From Verpa conica (Eukaryota > Ascomycota > Pezizomycetes > Pezizales > Morchellaceae): a DNA stretch of 64,000 nt. The stretch is taken from contig JAUFSD010000013.1 of the NCBI GenBank assembly GCA_033030425.1, positions 1,469,697 through 1,533,696 of the forward strand, given 5' to 3'. A program made the position numbers and the translations under genes. Below the pieces are notes generated by a model that was not told where the DNA came from, did no database searches, and saw nothing but the letters and a program-made list of their open reading frames with translations. Each line of letters starts with the position of its first letter. Within the stretch, counting starts at the first letter, position 1. Positions 1 through 12,830 of the stretch are shown here, piece by piece.

Positions 1-3000
1 TTATAGAATATCTGGAAAAACATCTCCCCACCTCGTAATCTGTGTATTATTCATCTTAACGCCTATTTCTCGGCGGATATTCATACCCTTGGCGTGTAAT
101 CTGATTATCGCCCGCGCCCAATGATTCACACTTTGCCGGTTAGATACATAACTAGGCGCGCATTTCGACTGGCTGCGGACCAAACTCCAACTAATTATGG
201 AGTCGGGAGAAATAATAATAATTTAATAATAAATTCATTGCTTTACTCTATCCCCCCCCCTCAAAGTCTATATCGTGAGATTCCATATCTCGTGGCTATA
301 TGGCCTCGTGGGAAATCCCAGTACCGATCTGTTAGTTTTTCCCATACCTCCCCTCCAAAAAAGGGTACGGCCCGTCCCTGTCTCCGACATATCTACGTGG
401 ACTCAGCCTCCGCGCTATTCTCAAAGAAGGTGTAAACTATGGGGGGGCTTAGTCGCTATTGGATTATTATTTACGCAGAATGCCTGAGATGCCAGGTTAT
501 ACGAGGATGGGGTGCGTCTAGGCAACTCTCCTAACTATTAGTTAATCCTAAAATTAACCTACCTGCTCGGGTGGGTTAGGGTTGGGTTATTCTTGGCACA
601 CTGGGCATGTAAGGGGGGGAGAGTCATTCCCCTGGATACGAAACGGTCTGGCGTGGGTTTTTCTTTTCTTTTCCTTTTTTGAAACTTTAACTACGCTTGT
701 CTCGGGTCTCGGGTCCCTTATGTCAAACACTTCGGGTAGATAGAATATATATCTGTGCTGGGGATGGAGTGGGTCAAGACAGCATGCTTGAGTAGCTGAC
801 AAAAAAGAGTGATTAGGGAGAATACGTACTTTAATCTTGCCACAACAAGCCATGTCTTGGCCGGGTCAGGGCAAAGTACTCGGTCGTAGCCGAAAAAAGT
901 TCTTTTTTTTCTTTCTTTTTTTCCTTTTGCCGGGTGTGCGGGTGCTTTTACTGACGTTGTTATATACTCCCCACTCATAACCCCCTACCCACCCCCCGTC
1001 AACCAAGGATATTGTCACCTCGCTACCGCTTAGGATGCCCTTGCTAGGGCTATGCGAATGAGCTTGAAATCTAAATGCTGCTCTGGCTGGGTCGCAGCAG
1101 TGTTATCGCACTAAGTGTTGTGGCTGAATTCTTTTATTATAACTTTAATTGAGGGGCTACTATCGGTGTAGTGGTTAGGTTCCAGGCTGAGGGTTCTTTG
1201 AGTAATCATTAAAGTATTTGTGAAAGAAAAAGAAAAAGAAAAAGAAATGCAATTGAAATAGCTAGATGGGTAGTGAGTTTCATCATAGGTGCGTAGTGTT
1301 TATGGTGCGAATTGACTTCTGTGGCTGGTATGCTAGGTGGGGTCCATGCTCTTGGTAGTGTCTGTCGGTCGGTCGGTCCTGTTTGTTATGGACCTACAGT
1401 AGTGTGGAGACTAACTAATATTTAGATGGTTCAGGCTAGGCTGGGGTTTAACCGTAGATAGGAATAGGATCTTGTTTACTGCGGTTTCTGGAATATTATT
1501 AGTGGTGGGCTAGCTAGGCGGTGCGGAATAGATAGTGTGTTTTCTCTCTCTCTCTCTAGAATATATTAAAGCGCTTCCATCTGGGACTCTTCAATTGGTT
1601 CCTTCTACCTTTATACCGGTCTCTAATGTATATATCAACTACCCATTGGGTCTTCTTCAAGGATTATAGCTGGTGGATGAGTGATCAACCCAAGTGTACG
1701 TAATTGTCGGGAGGATCTGGGGAAACGAACCCCCCAATTAGATCTGGTGTGAGTACTATAGCCGGAAGGCTGTATGTATAAATCAATAAACCACCCCCAA
1801 TCGGGTGCATCAGGTACTATCACTCGGTAGGATAAGCGTTGAATTTTTTTTTTTTTAAATAACAACAATACCTCATACTCTCGGGGTTATATTATTGCGT
1901 TATATCAACCACATATGAACCGTTTCCCGAAGGAATACTATATATTGTAGTCAAGATAGTAAAAGGCTGCATACATATAATCCAGCGAATCGCGTTTGCT
2001 TTCAAACCGCACCAAACATGTTATTGGCCTCACATCTAGGCTGCCATTACTTATCTTTAGCCAAACTGAGATGTCCAAACAAGGCAACAGTGTAAGAAGG
2101 AGAAAAAAAAAAAGGAATATTCACACCAATCACCAAACAGCTGTAGTGAAATATTTTTATACCCGCCGTCAGCGGCCATGACGGTGTGGTCGCGTCGGCC
2201 AAGACGGGCAACGACCGGGTATCTTTATAAAGAGATGATATTTAATCTCTAGGGTCGGGGATACAAAGAAACTTGATAGCCTTGGTGAGGGGATTCCGGG
2301 CTTATTCAGAGTACCAATTGAGGGGTGACTGTGAACCGGATATTACAACTAAAAAAGAATACCGACCTTTGAGACCTAGACAAGTGTTTGAGGGGGGTTC
2401 TTTTTTTTTTTTTTTTTTTTTTTTTCCTTTCGAGGAATGGGTTCTAGTTCTAGAGTTGGGTTTGTCATAGGAATGTACTCTACATGCAAGTTCCTGAGGA
2501 CTGGTAAATGCCTTATATTGAAAGGCTGTGAGATAAAGAGATAACGATAGTAAATGGCCAGTGGACTACAAGACGAAAGTCTGTAGAGGAGCTCTGCAGC
2601 TCTGCAGCGCCGGGTCCATGCATGCAGCTGCTAATCAGCGAATCCGGTCATAATTATTGCACTCTCGACGGGAACACGCGACCAACCAGGCTGTGAGCGT
2701 GCAAGCGAATCAAAGAGAGTGAGCCGTCCAAGTTCTACGATGAGCTGAATATATTATGTCACGTTAACGGCAGAAGGACAACGTGGGCATCAAAGGGGCT
2801 CCGTAGAAGAGTGGTGGGAGGGGAGATTCATGTAGGATGATGTAGGCCAAATCGACGATTGCTGGGCGTCCCAGGACTGCAGAGGTGCAGAGCTGCAGAG
2901 CTGCAGAGGATGCAGACTCGCGTATGAAGTGTAAGATCAAAGGGGGTCACACAGGGAGCAATGACGCCTGAGGCGTGAAGTACGAGTGGAGGGATACGCG

Positions 3001-3180
3001 GGGAGAGGTGGGAGGTGGGGGGGGATATTCGGGCAGGCGGTCGTCAGGATGATAAGCTGCGGGCGGCCAGTCTTGGCGACAGTGTTGGCGAATGGCTGGG
3101 GATTCATGTACCATGTATCATGTACTTGGGAGGGACACACATAGTCATACTACGTACGCAGATGTAATTGCAGTGTCATC
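1..3180. other. No gene recognised; AT-rich, simple repeats
   Basis: Only short unconvincing reading frames occur here. Visible features are a (GAAAAA)n-like run near 1210-1245, a CT run near 1540-1556, a poly-T run at about 2401-2425, and two clusters of the palindromic word CTGCAG (near 2590-2630 and 2876-2915). A telomere-like GGGTTAGGGTTGGG lies at about 572-586. Nothing supports a protein or RNA gene. Confidence 0.6.
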
Positions 3181-3189
3181 TCCAGATGT

Positions 3190-3663
3190 CACTCGGTTAT
3201 CAACGCTTTGCGGGGCGGGAAGGGAGAGGGGAATGGGGGGGGGAGGAAGGAAGGGAGGGAAGGGAAGAGGGAAGGGAAATGGAAAGGGAAGTGGAAAGGG
3301 AAGGGACACGGTAAAAGTTTCCTTGTCGGTGGTAGGCACAGTTAGGATATGCAGCATCTGCCATCACGCGCTGAGGGACAGGCGGCGGCGGTGGCTTTCG
3401 GGGTGGCACGGGGTGTGAGGGGAGGGGGCTGACAAGGGGGGATGGGTTAGTTGAGCCGTTTCAAGAGTATGCGGGTTGGCCGGGTTGGCCGTGTTGCCGC
3501 AGGTGAGGAGCGGGTGAGGAGGGAGGGGAGGGAAGGGAGGGAAGGGAGGGGAGGGAGGGGAGGGAAGGGAGGGAAGGGAGGGGAGGGAGGGGAGGGAAGG
3601 GAAGGGAAGGGAAGGGAGGGAAGGGAAGGGAGAGGGAGAGAGGAGGGAGAGAGGAGAGAGGAG

Positions 3664-3696
<33 letters not shown>

Positions 3697-4248
3697 AATA
3701 GAATAGAGGATAACAGAGAATAGGCTAGAGTAGAGAGAAGAGAGTACAAGAGAGTATACACAGTACAATAGAGAATAGACTACATGTAGACATAGAACAC
3801 GGAACAGACAGACAGACCAGGACAGGCACAGGCACAGGCACAGAGAGAGACCAACACCCACTAACCGCTCCACTCCACTCCACCCACTCCACTCGCCCTC
3901 ACCCACTCCACTCACCCACCCACCCACTCACCCTCACCCACCCTCCCCTTCCCAGCGCTTCGCCGCACATTCCCAGGCTGCACGGCTTGTTGGACCTGCT
4001 CCGCCCAAGGACGCCCGGCCGCTCTTTTTCCGCCCCCCCGCTCTGTCTTGCCCGTCTCTCTTTCTCTTTCCTTCCCTCTTTCCTTCTATCCTCTCTTTCT
4101 TCTCTTCTCTATCCTCTCTATCCTCTCTTTCTTCTCTCTCCTCTCCCTTCCCTTCTTCATTCCCTTCCTTCTCATACTCTCTGCACTCTCCACACACTCT
4201 CTACACCCTACTCTCTCTCTACTCCATCATCCTTATATCCCCTCCACT
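3190..4248. repeat. Polypurine then polypyrimidine tracts upstream of TF gene
   Basis: From about 3220-3310 and 3505-3730 the + strand is almost pure purine, made of GGGA and GGGGA units that degrade to GAGAGA. From about 4040-4230 it is almost pure pyrimidine (CTCTTTC and TCCCTTCC units) and runs up to the start codon of the zinc-cluster gene. The G-runs could form G-quadruplexes, and the mirror-like composition could support H-DNA or a large imperfect hairpin. CT-rich leaders are common just upstream of fungal start codons, so the second tract is probably promoter/5'UTR. Reading frames within these tracts are compositional artefacts. Confidence 0.7.
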
Positions 4249-6747
4249 ATGGCCGCTAGCCCGACATCCCCTCCTGCCCCCGCCCTGAATTCAATCACCG
4301 TTGGTACTCCCCACAACATCCACTCTTCTTCAATCCCCGCAAAACGTCCACTCGAGAGCTCGACGTCATCCATCACAACAACTGCCACAAACGGTTTCCA
4401 GTCCTCTTCCTCTTCCTCCTCTTCCTCATCCTCCGTCTCCTCCTCCGCAGTCCCGGTATCCACTCCCCAGACTAAAAAGGTCCTCGAACGTAACCAGGCC
4501 TGTCTTTCGTGTCGCTCAAGAAAGCGCAAGTGTGATGTTTGTCTCCATCCCTCATCACTCTCCCTCCCCCTCCCCACTGACCATTGTAGGGCGGCAAACC
4601 AACGTGCAGTGCATGCGAACGTCTCGAGAGGCGGTGCGTCTACTCGAGTGGTGGTCTCTCTACCGTGACCAAAATACACTCGTCCTCTTTTCATGCTCAG
4701 AGTATGTATAAGTGGCTGGGGTGTGGCTGCCCTTTCGTGCACATAATTGTTGACGTGAGGTGCAGAAACCAACAACACTACCCCAAACACCGCTTCCTCG
4801 CGCTGGCCGGCAACGCCCTCCGCAAGTGTAAACGCGGAGGATCCCCATCCATTGCCCATCCATGGCCCCCCCCCACGCACCGCTCAGACTCCCCCAAACG
4901 TCTTGACGGCCCAGTCCTCGGCATCCACCGCGACAAATTCCTCCCAGACCACCTTTACGCCAATCAACCAGGGTTCCACTTCACCCACGGCAATCAACAG
5001 CAACCCGAGCCTACAGAATGGTGCCCGCTCCCTATACGAGTCCTCTCCCTCGAAAAGACTGGAACCCCCCGGCTTTGACGCTGGTCTATTTACCGCGCAG
5101 TTTCTCCAGGCTTCCCCGTTTGTCGGTCTCGACACCATCGATCTGTCATGGTCGGAAATGGGCGGAGCGGGTAGTGACGGCTGGTCAAAGAAGGCAGATT
5201 CACCACGCTTAATGGACACACCCGAGAGTACAAACACTCTGGCATACAGTAATGACGGCTGTGGATACGCGGAGGACCTCCCATCACCGGAGACACTAGC
5301 GGAGCTCGTCGAGCTCTTTTTTGAACAGATTCACCCCTTTCTCCCGTGTCTCTACCGAAAACAGGTGCTGGCGGACATTGCGGGGGGTTCACTGTCGAGA
5401 CCATGCCCTCTCACCTACTCTATGGCTGCGCTGGCATCCTACATCCACCCTGATCCCGCCCTCAACGAGCGATCTATCCGCTGGCATGCCGCCGCCAAAC
5501 GTGGCTTCGACATGGCCGTGACCCGAGGCCAGTACTCTCTACACAATGTCCAGGCATCAATCTACATTTGTCTCTACGGGTTTGTCACGTCGGAGATGGC
5601 CGAGCTGTGGGTGTTTCTTGCAAAAGCGTACCGCATGTGCAATCCCCTTGGACTGCACCAGATTGACTCCCCCCGACGCAATCGATTCGCAGGCTTTCTA
5701 CCACATCCAAAATCCGAGCAGGATCTGGAGGAGCGACGGCGGGCGGCATGGGGTATCTATGTGCTCAACAGTCTTTTGTCGTTTTCTTCCGGTTGGCCGC
5801 TGGTGATCAATGATCGTGATTTTTGTGTCAATTTCCCTGTCGATGAGGAGGTTTTCCAGAGCGGTGAAATTGAGGTAGGTCTCCCCCCCCCAGTATGTAC
5901 CGGGTTTTATTTCATTTGACTTACTTTTTAATTGTTATAGAAAATGTCACACATTGTCGTCGAACCATTTGCACATAATCTTGAAGATCTGATAACTCCG
6001 GTTGCGACTTCTGCACCTGTCCGTGGTCCTTACCACTACATACGCAAGCTTTCTGTGCTCCTCGGACGGATAGTAGCCTACAACAACTCCCCGGTTCTGC
6101 CTATAGATGCTCAGGAATTTGAATCCCTCGAGACCACACTCGCCCGCTTCCGTCTTTCTATTCCGCGAAAATACCGGGGCTTTGTTGGGCTAGCTCCGAG
6201 GGATCTCACCCACGTTACGCAATTGAATCTCCTACTCCACGTGTGCACCATCCTGCTCCACCACCCGACTGTTCCAATATCCTCCCAGCAAGACCGTCAA
6301 GACGGCCGGGAATCACCATCATCGTCCTCTGCTGTAGATGACGGCGCAAACGACCAATCCGCATTTGCCCGCTGTCTTTCCGCGGTCGGTAATATCCTGA
6401 GTTCGCTCAAAACGCTCATCAACACGGCATCTGAGCCTTCCACATCACTTGTTGCGATCGACGCGCTACAGAATCCATTCATCACCAGTGCACTATTTCT
6501 ATCCGCTAGGATATTGACTGTGAGGTGGTTAGAAAGTGGGAGGGACAAGGCGACCAAGGGGGAGATTGATCTAGTACTTGATGTGTTTGAGAGATCAAGG
6601 GAGTGCTGGCCTGAATTGGCCGGAAAGTATAAAGAAATTCTCATGTTTGATATGAAGAGGGAGAGGGAGTCTGCATCGGGGATAAAAAGTGGGGCTGGGG
6701 GGTACATTGGGAAGGAGTGTGCACAGATTTATATCGGAGCGGCGTAG
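4249..6747 (+). CDS. Zn2Cys6 fungal transcription factor
   Basis: A nuclear DNA-binding regulator with a binuclear zinc cluster. Exons 4249-4536, 4590-4701, 4766-5874 and 5941-6747 join in frame to 771 aa. The first intron splits the zinc cluster: CLSCRSRKRKC lies in exon 1 and CSACERLERRC in exon 2, giving CX2CX6CX6CX2CX6C at about residues 85-112. Before it is a Ser-rich low-complexity stretch; after it a Pro/Ser/Thr linker. From about residue 304 the LPSPETLAELVELFFEQIHP stretch begins the fungal-specific transcription factor middle homology region, which continues through the ERRRAAWGIY motif. The ATG at 4249 follows a CT-rich leader and is the first in frame after it. Introns are 53, 64 and 66 bp with GT-AG ends. 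Target genes cannot be inferred; no metabolic cluster lies beside it. Confidence 0.9.
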
Positions 6748-7584
6748 TTATGGCGTTAGAAGAGTATTTGCCATATTGTAAGTTTTGAATTTTGCGGGTG
6801 GGGAGGGTGTTGTTTTTGCTTCTGTTCAATGGATTTGTTTTTTTTTCTTTTCATTTACAGGACAGGCTTTTGTTTCCTTTGGGATATAATTCGGGTTTCT
6901 TTCTTTTTCGTTTGATTCTTTTGCAGGCTGGAGTGGACATGGCTTGGTTTTGGTTTTTGGGTGGGTTATGAATGATGTTTGGGGAGCATTGTACTTTTAG
7001 TGATGAGACTTTATTTCAACCGGTTCAAGATGCATGATTATCGTGGGTCAAATTTTTACGTACTCTACAGGTATTGGAAGTAATGTGCCTTCTCGGTTTA
7101 TACCCCGCTTATAGGTTTCCTTGATTGGACTCCTTGTGTACCCTCTTCTAGCCATATACCTGCATGGTACTCTATTGGGAGAGCGGTCGAGTGATGTGCC
7201 GTGATGCGGATGATAGTGGAATGCCGGTTACCGGAGACAAAGTAACCGCTACTAAGCACCTCGAGTGTGAAGATTGGAGGGTTTGTGGTAATCTTGCTCA
7301 AAAAGTGATTCTGGTGGAGGTTGATTGATTTGATTTGAACTAGTTCCCAATCATTGGCCCTACTGCTAAGAGTGAATCATAGGATTGTTTGGTCTGGAAG
7401 ATGATGGTATAAATAGTTGATACTAATATAAATCTAGAAAAATGAAAAATGAAGAAAAAATAACACACTCCGTGTAATAGCTCTGAAACACCCTATCCTG
7501 TAGAAGTAGAAAAGGAAAAGGACTAGAAAAATGCTAAATATCCACCACTCAGGGCTGTTTGGTATCGCTCCCTGAAGGAGTACT
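6748..7584. other. Intergenic, convergent 3' ends
   Basis: Between the 3' end of the zinc-cluster gene (+) and the 3' end of the TPR/CorA gene (-). It is T-rich just after the stop at 6747, as expected for a 3'UTR. No coding feature is seen. Confidence 0.6.
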
Positions 7585-10500
7585 TCATCCCCTTTTTTGC
7601 TTACGGGAAAGTGCAGCAATCCATAGCTGGAGAGGGTTGCTGTTGGTATTACCGGGGATGTCCTTGGCTCCCATCTCGAGATCTCTATCAGTACTAAAAG
7701 GAGGGGTTTCACGCCTGATCTGCCACTGCCACCTTTCTTGGGCCTGTTTCCCCCAATTCTTTGTTTCATACTTCAAGTATCTCTGGGTCTGTGCATCACA
7801 CCGGTCAGTATCTTTTTGTGAGCCCACAAGGTGTCAAGGAGCTTCATAATAGTCGTCCTACATACCTGGTACCATTTGAAAAAATACCAAACGAGCATAA
7901 CGAGTGCTAGAGAAGGGAGACCGATGGCTGCATACACCCACAAATGTGGATTTTTTTCGTCTTTCGATAAGACGTCCACGTTCATTCCGAATAGGGACTA
8001 AAAGGTATTAGTCTCATGACCCTTAATATAGGGATTTTCCTCTAGGATACCAACCGCGATAAATAGTAATGGTAGAAATATAAACTAGTAGGTACGAAAA
8101 ATTAGGATATCAGTGGAGGTAATATGTATATAGAGATACTTACTGTAATCCAACTCAAGCGCCCCATGCTTATTGCCGACCTCGTTGAAATATGGGCGTC
8201 ATTGATCGATGACAGATTAAACTCCTAGAGGGGCATTTAGCAGGCTACGACGGTTTTATTTTTTGGCTGGCTCAAGTGTATTAATACCAACTGGACAGAT
8301 CTCTCTGTCCCCTGTTCAAGCTCTTTAAATATACGCATTTTTAGGTTTTCAAGTCTGTTTCCAACATTCTCCATCCTATCTTGTATATTTCTCATACGGT
8401 GAATCTCAATCTCTCTAAAGAGAGTACTTGAGGAAAAAAGTCTCATAAGCTCCTGGTGACTACTAATATGTGAGTTTATTATCTCTCTCCACTTGTTCCA
8501 CGTTTTTGCGTCCCGTAGTATATCCATGATTAATGTCTCACTCGTGCCGTGGTCGCGTAAGATCTTATCGTTCTAGGCGTAATATTTAGTTTCCGTAAAG
8601 ATTTATATTAATCGTGTGTGGGGGATTACAATATCTTCTAGGTAAAGATTGCTCTCTGAAATGATACGATCCCACTCTCTGGACAAGGACTCGAAATTAG
8701 CGACTACAAAGTCGGCAGCCGATTCAGGATAGCCGATATCGTTGTTCACTGAAAAGAGTACGGATGCTTTGAGATATTTCTTGTCTTCGGTTTCGCCGGA
8801 ACCCCCGGTTTGTTGGCCTTTTTTTGGTACCTTTTGAGGAATAGGTTCTGGTTCCATGGCCCAGCAAAATACTCTCTCTTTGAGATTGAGATTATCAGGG
8901 TAGAGTTGGGCATCTAAAAAAATGTCAGCTCTTTTCAAAATAGTAATAATGGGCTCATGGGGATCCAAACCTCTCAAATTCCCAGAAGATGGTATGAAAT
9001 GAGATATAGAGAAACGGAGACTTGCTGTTTAATCCCATTAGCAAACATATAGTATTAGAGCCACTGGGCCTCGGGGGTCCTGAACTTACCGCCGCTCTGT
9101 GCTTGTGAGATTTCTCTTGCTGTTGGTATTTCGTACGACATGCGAGGGAGACGATATATGTGTTTGTCCATATACTCCCACACACATGAGTGGGTCCAAT
9201 AGGAGGGGGTACTCAGTCTCTCTATGCAGGGAGTTACCTGGGAGATTTTACATCGATCTGTGAAGCCAAATGCATTGCTTAAACTTTGGTGCACCCAGCT
9301 GGGGAATTTGTTATTGTTGAAGGTGAAACTAAATGCTATTAGATTAATGGTATGAAATATCGTATACGCCAGCTACTTACAACATTCTTGGTGTCTTGCT
9401 ATTGTACTTATTTAGGGATCTAAGGTCCCCTAAATGGTCTGCGCCTGCGCCTACGTCTTCGTATGGTTGGAATGATAGTTGGTCGTTCTGATCGCGGAAA
9501 AGTAAGTAGAGTTTGTGTGTTTTATCTTCAGCTTCGTAGGATTTTATGAATAGTTCAGATGCAAGGTCTCTGACAGGCAGGTCCTCCCCGACATCCAAGT
9601 GGACCTTGGCTAGTTTGTCGATAAGGTCTAGCGGTTTTGAAAGATTCCACCTCTTTAGTTTCTTGAACTCGTGTAGTGCCTCAAGATAGCGATTTTTAGC
9701 ACTAGGGGCATCTCCTTCTTCGTAGTTTATATCACCCATCCTGATTACCACCTTCAATAAGCTTTTGTGTTTGGTACTCCATGGAGCGTCACCCTGTCGT
9801 TTCAATATTTCTTGGAGTGTACGTTTAGCATGGTCTTTCTTCTCAAGGCCTAAGAAGACACCTGCTAAGTGGAACATGCTCTCCAGGGTACTCGGGTGGT
9901 GCTTGCCAATTACTGTCTCTCGTACTTTGATAGTACGGGATCCATATTTTTCTGCATCCGTTAGTTTACCCCACTTCCGGTATGTCGATGCTAGTTTTGC
10001 TATAGCCGTGAGAGTGTCTGGATGGTTCTCTCCCAGTATCTTCGTTCTTTCCTCGATAACTTTAGAGTCGAGGTTTACTGCTTTCTCGAATAGACCTTGT
10101 CTCCGGTATATTGATGCTATGCCTAATACGCTCGTGAGGTAGTCCGGATGATCCTTCCCCAGTACATCCTCCCTCGCCTCCATGGTCTTTGACGCTAATT
10201 TTTCTGCTTCATCTAATCGACCCTGCTTTCGGTATATTGATGCTAGGATTTCCTTACTCGTAAGAGTATCTGGGTGGTCCTCCCCTAGTGCCGTCTTCCT
10301 CAACTCAGCTGCTTTTAACGCCAGTACTCCAGCCTCCTCTAACCGACCTTGCTTCACGTATGTCGATGCCATATTTGATATGGCCTCTATGGCTAGAATG
10401 GAATCAATATTACTTTGCGTTTCATGGAGGGCCTTTAAGCCTAGCCACTCGGACTCTTTCAAGTCACCATGGTTTCGTTGTGCGGTTGACATTCCAATAA

Positions 10501-10957
10501 GTGTTTCTTGCGTGGCCGTATTACTGAGTAAAGGAAACTTCCTCCTGCCGGTTAGTGCCTGCTGATAATAGTCGATCGCATCCTTGAAAAGGCCTTGTTT
10601 GTTGAGGACTATGCCAATATTATGGATTATGGATAACCTCCGGGGGTTACCCTCGTCTGGGTATTTCTTTAGGATTTCTTTGTAGTATTCAAGCGCTTCT
10701 TTACCATACTGGGTTTGTCCGGCGTAGACCTTAGCGAAATTACTGGCCGCATCTAACATCCGGGGGTCTTCTGCGTCGGAACTGTTTGCTTGGTGTTCTA
10801 GGACTCGAAACAACGGATCCAGTGCCTTGCTGTACTGACCCTTGCTGAGCAAGTCCATAGCATCATTGTAGAGAGTTTCGATCGGCGATCCGCTCGCGGC
10901 GCTTTCTGATACGGATAGCGTCTGCAGCACTTCCTCGTGCTTTTCTTGGTTACCCAT
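7585..10957 (-). CDS. TPR-repeat protein with C-terminal CorA-like two-helix membrane domain
   Basis: Eight exons join in frame to 980 aa: 10957-9381, 9328-9090, 9024-8630, 8572-8288, 8224-8144, 8084-8055, 7997-7866 and 7788-7585. Residues ~30-420 are kinesin-light-chain-type tetratricopeptide repeats; the motifs GEDHPDTLTS, GKDHPDYLTS and GENHPDTLTA recur every 42 residues. The last third matches the CorA-like fungal membrane domain. There, LSWITFIFLPLLFIA forms helix 1, followed by SLFGMNVDVL with the GMN signature (residues ~873-875), then helix 2 from about 889. The tiny 30-nt exon 8084-8055 lies within helix 1. An in-frame TAG sits just upstream of the ATG at 10957, and a possible 40-bp 5'UTR intron lies at about 10969-11008. 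TPRs mediate protein contacts, and CorA proteins are pentameric divalent-cation channels. In fungi this membrane tail is usually fused to ankyrin or other sensor domains, so a membrane-anchored receptor-like role is possible. Exon 8 is the least certain. Confidence 0.8.
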
Positions 10958-12483
10958 CTATGGTCTCCTGTTAGTTAAAAACCTGTACATATCAGATTAA
11001 GACTTACTTGTTCTAGCCAAATCCGTAAATAAAACCTGATACTGGGTCGAGGGTGAGGGCGAGGGGTAAGAAGTTTAAAATCTTCTAAAGCAGATGTAAA
11101 GCTCTCAACTTCTGGACGAGGCTTTCTCTGCGGGGAGTGGGTGAGATTTTGGGTGGGTAATATTAATCAAGGCTTCAGATTACGGCGGGCCGCTAGTTCG
11201 TCTATTTACAGTAAGATTTTACCAGTACCATGGGACGGTCTCGTGCCGGGAAATGGGTATGGAGCGCTACATAGGGTCTGGGGTAATAAATCTCGGAAAG
11301 CCTCGAAACGCTCGGGGTCACTGGGGGTTCGGGGCCCCAATAGCTCCAAGAGTCTTCTGAAATACAAAGATACTTAGGGTTATGTGGAGACAACATAAAT
11401 GTAAGTACAAAATTCTATCTGCTGGGGTCCGTAAACTGCCGAGGCGCAACTCCCCCCTAAGAGCCACCAGGGTCAAAATATATGCCCCAAAAAGTAATTC
11501 CCCCATTCGGAGAGGTGACTACTCAGCCCCTCCGGTTCTTGTGATAAGAAAGAGACCACCACGTGGGACTTTGACTAGGATTAAGTGTACCCCGCACGCG
11601 CAATACCGATTGGGAAGACATGCGCAGAGCTTATAGCCTGGATTGAGCTTTTACCCTATTTGAGGCTGGTACGCCGCATCCAAATTGTTACTGAGGCTTA
11701 ATGTAGAAGTGATATACCCAAGCTCAAGGGATCTCAAGTTCAGTGAGATATCCCAGAAAACCCTAATCGTCGACCCTTGTTTCGTGGTCTTTGAGCCAGG
11801 TACTATAATTTTGCTATTGTGCTCTTAGTATGAGTCGGGGGGTGGAGCCTCTTGGTGAGCCTGTCTTTGACAGTGATAAAGTGATCACAAATTCTGATGG
11901 GTATAGTGTAACGTTAAACTTATAGTGTGAAATACCATCCTAGAGAAGTATTTCTGAGACTAGGTAATGGACTTAATTGTTATACTGCGGAAATCCCGGA
12001 AGGTAATTAACTCCCTGTAGCCTGGAAATAAACCTAGGCCTTTCTAAATGTAAAAGGCGTAGGGGATAGATATGACAATAAGCTGTGCCCCGGAAATATT
12101 AAATTCAGTATATTGTTATGTTTCGTCGGTTCGTGAATTTGCTAGCTAACTACTTTTGAGAGCTGTCTAATAGCCAATCGTCTCATCACTGAACCTAATC
12201 CCAATGTGGGTAGGTCCTAGAATCTAGTATGCAAGGTTTATTAGCTGGTGCTCCGAAGTTTCCACCACCCTAATTAACTATGCCTCTGTATAGGGGGTTG
12301 AATAAATCTTTGTGCTTCATGATATTTTTACCGACTAGCTCTAGCTCTTCTTATTGTATGAGACTTGGGCGGACTGGCCGGAATCGAGTGACTTCTGATG
12401 TATCTTGTATTACGCATCCACTTACGTATGTATATACACCTCTGACCAAGAAAACCTCTTGGGGAGGCTGTTAGGAGTAGGTT
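10958..12483. other. Intergenic, no gene recognised
   Basis: This stretch is the promoter side of the TPR/CorA gene and the left flank of the Copia element. Short frames exist, but none shows a recognisable motif or splice-supported extension. A possible 5'UTR intron of the TPR gene lies at about 10969-11008. Confidence 0.55.
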
Positions 12484-12488
12484 AGTTT

Positions 12489-12813
12489 TGTTGGAATGAG
12501 TGACACTCTGTGAAGTTAAGTGTGGCGAATACGGGGTGTGGCAACACCGGAGGAATAGAATCCCGGATGGTCCGGCAGGGTAACCAAGCGGGGGAATAGT
12601 ATAACCGACGGAAGGAAATTCTATCCGAGCATCGGAAGAATTGTATGGTAACGGATTGGCTTTTACTTTGTATTGGGATTACGGAATGTTTTTTATGTTA
12701 GCGGATTTGTAACTATATAAGCAGGCTTCTCCTGCGTCTTTCTTTAGGTATCAATCAAGTTTGTTCTTTAGTTATATCTGTCCTACAGTTTACTCTTAGC
12801 CTATTGTTTAAAA
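12489..12813 (+). repeat. Copia 5' LTR
   Basis: Starts TGTTGGAATG and ends TGTTTAAAA. It matches 17984-18309 closely. It contains a TATA-like ACTATATAAGCAG about 100 bp before the end, a plausible promoter. The end is not the usual CA; the boundary rests on the 5-bp flanking duplication and on the primer site beginning at the next base. Confidence 0.9.
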
Positions 12814-12830
12814 GGTTATGAGCCCGGCTC
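12814..12830 (+). other. Primer-binding site (tRNA-iMet anticodon-arm type)
   Basis: The sequence GGTTATGAGCCCGGCTC begins directly after the 5' LTR. It is complementary to the anticodon stem-loop region of a eukaryotic initiator tRNA-Met (…GGGCUCAUAACC) rather than to the tRNA 3' end. Drosophila copia and yeast Ty5 are known to prime with such half-tRNAs, so this element most likely does too. Confidence 0.8.

Noticed and set aside
1163..1205. tRNA-like sequence GTGTAGTGGTTAG
   Set aside because: Resembles the D-arm/A box of tRNA-Glu or -Asp, but no T-arm or acceptor stem could be paired. It may be a tR-derived scrap or chance.
1700..1800. B-box-like GGGTTCGTTTCCCC on the minus strand
   Set aside because: No matching A box or cloverleaf at the right distance.
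3364..3927. 187-aa minus-strand frame
   Set aside because: Leu/Ser/Pro translation of a pyrimidine-rich simple sequence, and it has no homology-like motif.
8603..8629. Stop codon ending the TPR gene at 8603
   Set aside because: A 57-bp intron (GTAATC...GCCTAG) removes it and restores an open frame into the CorA-like domain with consistent phase across five further exons.
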